Source: Bacteroidales bacterium (lineage in GTDB: Bacteria; Bacteroidota; Bacteroidia; Bacteroidales; Muribaculaceae). From it: DNA of 56,847 bases. Shown here piece after piece: positions 54,077 through 56,847 of the stretch; position 1 is the stretch's first letter; each line of letters begins with the position of its first letter. Both the position numbers and the translations under genes were made by a program. Location: assembly GCA_020859845.1 (NCBI GenBank), contig JAJBVL010000048.1, positions 1-56,847 on the forward strand, in the 5' to 3' direction. The notes below the pieces were generated by a model. That model saw nothing but the letters and a program-made list of their open reading frames with translations, was not told where the DNA came from and searched no databases.

Positions 54077-54856
54077 TCAATTAGTTTGAGCTGGAGATTT
54101 CGTTTGAGCTGGAGATTTATTAGCATTCTCTCCCTGTGACTGATGGAGGAGAGAGTAGCTAAAGGAGTAAAGAGGATTGACTGTGGCTTGATTATATTGC
54201 TGGTTGGAGGAGAAATAACCATTCTCTGGTGTCAGTGTCTCTCCTATCAAGCCGCAACGCATAGGTATGAGAAGCGCCACTACGGCTAAAAGCATTATCC
54301 ACGTGCACCATCCACGGCGCCGCGAAGAGTAGCGGGGGGTGAGAAGGTGGAGTAGTCGAGTTGTCACCTCCCCTATCACTCCTGTCAATACTATTATGGA
54401 AAGGACCCCTATCAAGATTTGCGACCAAGAGACGCTCGTAATAGTCTGCCAAGGCGATGCCGTGATAGATTGCCAAAATGAAAGGTCGAGTTTTGTCCCC
54501 ATAGAAGGATAACACATGGTATCTACCACCAGTACTATCGCTACCAAGCAACTCACCACCCACAAGTAAATGTCGATTATCCATTGCAAATCCTTGTGGA
54601 GCATAGGAGATGCCCATATCTGAAGCACCATCAAAAGGCCAGGAAACATAGTAATATACGCCCCTACGGCCAAGTCGGCAGCAAATCCATGAGCTATGAT
54701 AGGAAATATGTCGGCTATGTGCATGCCGTCGAAAAGATCAGCACACACTCCCACAAAGATAGCCTTGGCTATGGCAAACACTATGGCCCATAGGAGCCAT
54801 AACGCCACCAGGCGTAGGAGGTTGAGAAGCGTATTTTTGGTCTGTGATATATACAT
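54077..54856 (-). CDS. LTA-synthase-like membrane domain without sulfatase part
   Basis: 259 residues from ATG 54856; the open frame to 54901 is not used because it runs into the -7 box. Five membrane helices (first LRLVALWLLWAIVFAIAKAI) and segments HGFAADLAVGAYITMFPGLL and YNQATVNPLYSFSYSLLH match the N-terminal domain of Bacteroidetes LTA-synthase-family sulfatases, which normally run beyond 600 residues with an extracellular catalytic domain. Here the protein stops just after this domain, at a 17-nt direct repeat (54084-54100 and 54102-54118) encoding KSPAQT twice. No sulfatase motifs follow in any frame down to 54020. I infer a truncated remnant or a stand-alone membrane part. Confidence 0.7.
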   Translation of the reverse strand: MYISQTKNTLLNLLRLVALWLLWAIVFAIAKAIFVGVCADLFDGMHIADIFPIIAHGFAADLAVGAYITMFPGLLMVLQIWASPMLHKDLQWIIDIYLWVVSCLVAIVLVVDTMCYPSMGTKLDLSFWQSITASPWQTITSVSWSQILIGVLSIIVLTGVIGEVTTRLLHLLTPRYSSRRRGWCTWIMLLAVVALLIPMRCGLIGETLTPENGYFSSNQQYNQATVNPLYSFSYSLLHQSQGENANKSPAQTKSPAQTN

Positions 54857-54898
54857 TGTGGAATGTAATCGGAGTGGATTGTCTAAATTTTTAGAATG

Positions 54899-54906
54899 CA
54901 AAGTTA
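54899..54906 (-). promoter_or_regulatory. -7 box (TAACTTTG) of the truncated LTA-synthase-like gene
   Basis: The minus strand reads TAACTTTG, 42 nt before ATG 54856. No -33 element at the usual spacing. Confidence 0.5.
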
Positions 54907-55004
54907 ATATTTATCACTCCTTAAATACCGACCGCGCATGATTTTAACCATTATTTTTTAAAACCATTTTTAGCCTTAACATAACGCATATTGGTATACT
55001 TTAG

Positions 55005-55041
55005 AAAAAAATCAGCCAATCTCACGTGAGATTGGCTGATT
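55005..55041 (-). terminator. Terminator of tRNA-Ala
   Basis: AATCAGCCAATCTCAC (55010-55025) and its exact reverse complement (55026-55041) form a perfect 32-nt palindrome; on the minus strand it is followed by a T run (55011-55005). It lies just past the tRNA-Ala 3' end. Confidence 0.85.
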
Positions 55042-55044
55042 GAC

Positions 55045-55121
55045 TGGTGGAGTATAGCGGACTCGAACCGCTCACCTCGACACTGCCAGTGTCGCGCTCT
55101 AGCCAGATGAGCTAATACCCC
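55045..55121 (-). tRNA. tRNA-Ala(GGC)
   Basis: The minus strand folds as a cloverleaf: acceptor GGGGTAT with ATACTCC, D-arm GCTC/GAGC, anticodon stem CGACA/TGTCG around loop CTGGCAG with anticodon GGC, T-arm AGCGGTTCGAGTCCGCT, discriminator A and an encoded CCA (55045-55047). Confidence 0.94.
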
Positions 55122-55139
55122 ATTGGTGGTTTTGCGCTG

Positions 55140-55171
55140 CAAATTTAGTCATAATTCTTGGACTACGCAAA
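55140..55171 (-). promoter_or_regulatory. Promoter of tRNA-Ala
   Basis: On the minus strand TTTG (55171-55168), 20 nt, TAAATTTG (55147-55140), 18 nt before the tRNA 5' end. It overlaps where the -33 region of the divergent pepC-like promoter would be. Confidence 0.68.
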
Positions 55172-55190
55172 TAAAATAGTTAATTTTGTG

Positions 55191-55198
55191 ACAATCAT
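55191..55198 (+). promoter_or_regulatory. -7 box (TAATTTTG) of the aminopeptidase C gene
   Basis: TAATTTTG, 30 nt before ATG 55229. Its -33 position (about 55167-55170) falls on the opposing tRNA promoter. Confidence 0.52.
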
Positions 55199-55228
55199 TA
55201 TCACTTTTTCTAAACAATCACCTCCACC

Positions 55229-56620
55229 ATGAAGAGAAATTTACTCCTGGCCGTTGCCACTACCTTAGCTCTCGGCGTTAGCGCCCAAACCTCAGGCTCC
55301 ATTGATGACGCTATGCTCTCACGCCTGAGAGGAAGCTACCAGAATACCCCCACCGATCGCGCCCTGCGCAACGCTCTCCACCGTTGCCATATCGATAGTC
55401 TGGCTTTTAATAGCGACAACAATCGGCCAGTGGATATGCACTTCACCTACCATGTGAAAAGTTCTGGTATCACCAATCAGAAGTCGAGCGGTCGCTGCTG
55501 GCTCTTTACCGGCCTCAACGTGCTCCGTTCACAGATGATGGCCGAGCACGATCTCCCTTCCCTCACCCTATCGCAAAACTACAATTTCTTCTATGACCAG
55601 CTGGAAAAGAGCAATCTTTTCTTGCAGTTTATCATCGACACGGCCGCCCTGCCTACCGATGACCGCACCGTCGACTTCATGTTTAAGCATCCTATCAATG
55701 ATGGCGGTCAATACACTGGGGTGGCTAACATCATTATGAAGTATGGGGTGGTGCCGTCGGAGGTGATGCATGAGACCATCAATGGCGAAAACACTGCCCG
55801 GCTGCGTCAGTTGCTGTCGTATAAACTGCGAGAGAATGGTCTGCGCTTGCGCGGGATGGCTGCTGATAATGCCAGCGCTGAGGCATTGCAACAGGAGAAG
55901 GAGAGGATGCTGAGCGAGATTTACCGGATGCTGGTGTTGACGCTCGGAGAGCCGCCGACGGAGTTTGAATGGACACGCCGCGATAAGGATGGCAAAGCCG
56001 TGGATACTCGCCAATATACTCCTCAATCATTTTATCAAGAATATGCAGGCAATGACCTGCGTGGCGACTACATTATGGTGATGAACGACCCCATGCGCCC
56101 CTACTATAAACTCTACTCCATCGACTATGACCGCCATACCTACGATGGCGACAATTGGACATACATCAACCTGCCCATGGAGGATATCAAGCAGATGGCT
56201 ATAGCCTCGCTCAAGGATGGGAAGATGATGTATTTCTCGTGTGATGTGGCCAAGCAGCTCGACCGTGCTCGCGGACATATGGATGTTGACAACTTTGACT
56301 ATGGAGCGCTGCTGGGGATAGAGTTTGGCATGGATAAACGCGAGCGCATATCCACCTATGATTCTGGGTCGACGCATGCCATGACGTTGGCCGGGGTGGA
56401 TATCAACGACGCTGGCGAGCCCACGCGCTGGCTGATAGAGAACAGCTGGGGGCGCCGAGCCAACGATGGCCATCTGGTGGCCACTGACCGATGGATGGAT
56501 GAGTATCTCTTTCGGCTGGCCGTCAATCGTTGCTATGCGCCCAAGAAGGTCCTGGATGTGCTTGAGCAGGAGCCAGTGCTTCTTCCCGCCTGGGATCCAA
56601 TGTTCGCGCCCGAAGAATAG
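55229..56620 (+). CDS. pepC: Exported C1-family aminopeptidase C (bleomycin hydrolase-like)
   Basis: 463 residues. A signal peptide (MKRNLLLAVATTLALGVSA) precedes a bleomycin-hydrolase-type cysteine peptidase domain. The catalytic triad is visible: Cys90 in SSGRCWLFTGLNVLRS, His383 in STHAMTLAGV and Asn405 in IENSWG. LSQNYNFFYDQLEKSN and DGGQYTGVANIIMKYGVVPS are typical of the family. PepC is normally cytoplasmic; the signal peptide makes this an exported form, known in Bacteroidales. It would trim peptides from the N-terminus. A hairpin and a minisatellite follow. Confidence 0.92.
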   Translation: MKRNLLLAVATTLALGVSAQTSGSIDDAMLSRLRGSYQNTPTDRALRNALHRCHIDSLAFNSDNNRPVDMHFTYHVKSSGITNQKSSGRCWLFTGLNVLRSQMMAEHDLPSLTLSQNYNFFYDQLEKSNLFLQFIIDTAALPTDDRTVDFMFKHPINDGGQYTGVANIIMKYGVVPSEVMHETINGENTARLRQLLSYKLRENGLRLRGMAADNASAEALQQEKERMLSEIYRMLVLTLGEPPTEFEWTRRDKDGKAVDTRQYTPQSFYQEYAGNDLRGDYIMVMNDPMRPYYKLYSIDYDRHTYDGDNWTYINLPMEDIKQMAIASLKDGKMMYFSCDVAKQLDRARGHMDVDNFDYGALLGIEFGMDKRERISTYDSGSTHAMTLAGVDINDAGEPTRWLIENSWGRRANDGHLVATDRWMDEYLFRLAVNRCYAPKKVLDVLEQEPVLLPAWDPMFAPEE

Positions 56621-56657
56621 CCGCCCCATCTCGGCGCCCTCGCTGGCCCAGCTAGGA

Positions 56658-56677
56658 CCCGGCAAATAATTGCCGGG
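56658..56677 (+). terminator. Hairpin after the aminopeptidase C gene
   Basis: CCCGGCAA (56658-56665), loop ATAA, TTGCCGGG (56670-56677), a perfect 8-bp stem. No T run follows. Confidence 0.5.
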
Positions 56678-56692
56678 CACGGAAGCGCCCTA

Positions 56693-56847
56693 TTGGCCTC
56701 CATTGCCTCCAGCCTTTCTGGGCTCCCTGGCGCTCCTTGCTTGGCCTCCATTGCCTCCAGCCCTTCTGGGCTCCCTGGCGCTCCTTGCTTGGCTCCATTG
56801 CCTCCAGCCCTTCTGGGCTCCCTGGCGCTCCTTGCTTGGCTCCATTG
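56693..56847. repeat. 47-48 bp minisatellite running off the right end
   Basis: A unit starting TTGGC(C)TCCATTGCCTCC repeats at 56693, 56741 and 56789 (48, 48 and 47 nt), with a fourth copy starting at 56836 and cut by the window end. Units differ by one or two bases. Each contains short inverted parts (CCTCCAGCCC and GGGCTCCC). No gene is seen in it. Confidence 0.92.

Noticed and set aside
53992-54222. Minus-strand frame as the continuation of the LTA-synthase-like gene
   Set aside because: It overlaps the end in another frame but shows no sulfatase motifs and covers the promoter region of the next gene.

Overview
The window looks like chromosomal DNA from a member of the order Bacteroidales, moderately GC-rich for that order by eye. 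The grounds are: promoters of the TTTG–(19-20 nt)–TAnnTTTG type before many genes; no obvious Shine-Dalgarno sequences; a Bacteroidetes-type division and cell-wall cluster; secreted proteins with short C-terminal sorting tails of the type IX secretion kind; lipoproteins with acidic residues just after the lipid-bearing cysteine; and a Bacteroidetes-type YidC, MraY and folA-thyA set. I cannot fix the family or genus from sequence alone.

Layout. 1-2400 holds debris: an AAA-ATPase/PD-(D/E)XK gene with an internal deletion, a broken metalloprotease-like lipoprotein gene, an AraC regulator and a 20-codon scrap of a second PD-(D/E)XK gene. 2597-17867 (+) is the dcw cluster in the order rsmH, ftsL-like, ftsI, murE, mraY, murD, ftsW, murG, murC, ftsQ, ftsA, ftsZ, with no mraZ, murF, murB or ddl. 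A 59-nt near-perfect palindrome closes it. 17967-19416 (-) has an AraC and an Lrp/AsnC regulator. 19635-26765 (+) has a clostripain-like lipoprotein, an MscS channel, recJ-recQ and plsC. 26751-32658 (-) is a housekeeping run, yicC-gmk-nadD-DUF5063-apeB-M6 protease. 32760-42865 (+) has tsaB, a carboxynorspermidine dehydrogenase-like gene, a YfhO-like membrane protein, a degenerate methyltransferase-like gene, xerD, a TPR/AraC membrane regulator, a secreted protein and purU. 42894-48655 (-) has a small lipoprotein, a three-repeat secreted protein, yidC and pyrG. 48822-49586 (+) is a channel protein with an altered pore filter. 49628-54856 (-) has frr, pyrH, ribE, tRNA-Arg(CCT), folA, thyA, a polyferredoxin and a sulfatase-less LTA-synthase-like membrane protein. 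tRNA-Ala(GGC) and a divergent aminopeptidase C gene follow, and a 47-48 bp minisatellite runs off the right end.

How it fits together. The dcw genes make and flip lipid II (MurE with a DNPR motif, so probably meso-diaminopimelate; MurD, MurC, MraY, MurG) and build the division machine (FtsL, FtsI, FtsW, FtsQ, FtsA, FtsZ). The rest is mostly core metabolism and genome upkeep (pyrG, pyrH, folA-thyA, ribE, purU, nadD, gmk, recJ, recQ, xerD, frr, yidC) with a few envelope and secreted proteins.

I found no CRISPR array, prophage, insertion sequence or obvious new defence system. The most unusual signals are: a family of 7-nt tandem repeats (AGTCAAA, GGCAAAA and variants) filling gaps between genes, one covering the murE stop; a different repeat that has extended MurG; a K+-channel-like protein whose filter is one residue short; a membrane regulator gene whose signal sequence starts at no standard start codon; a 58-codon ORF in frame with recJ and separated from it by a single stop codon; and an rsmH start that sits almost on the predicted transcription start.
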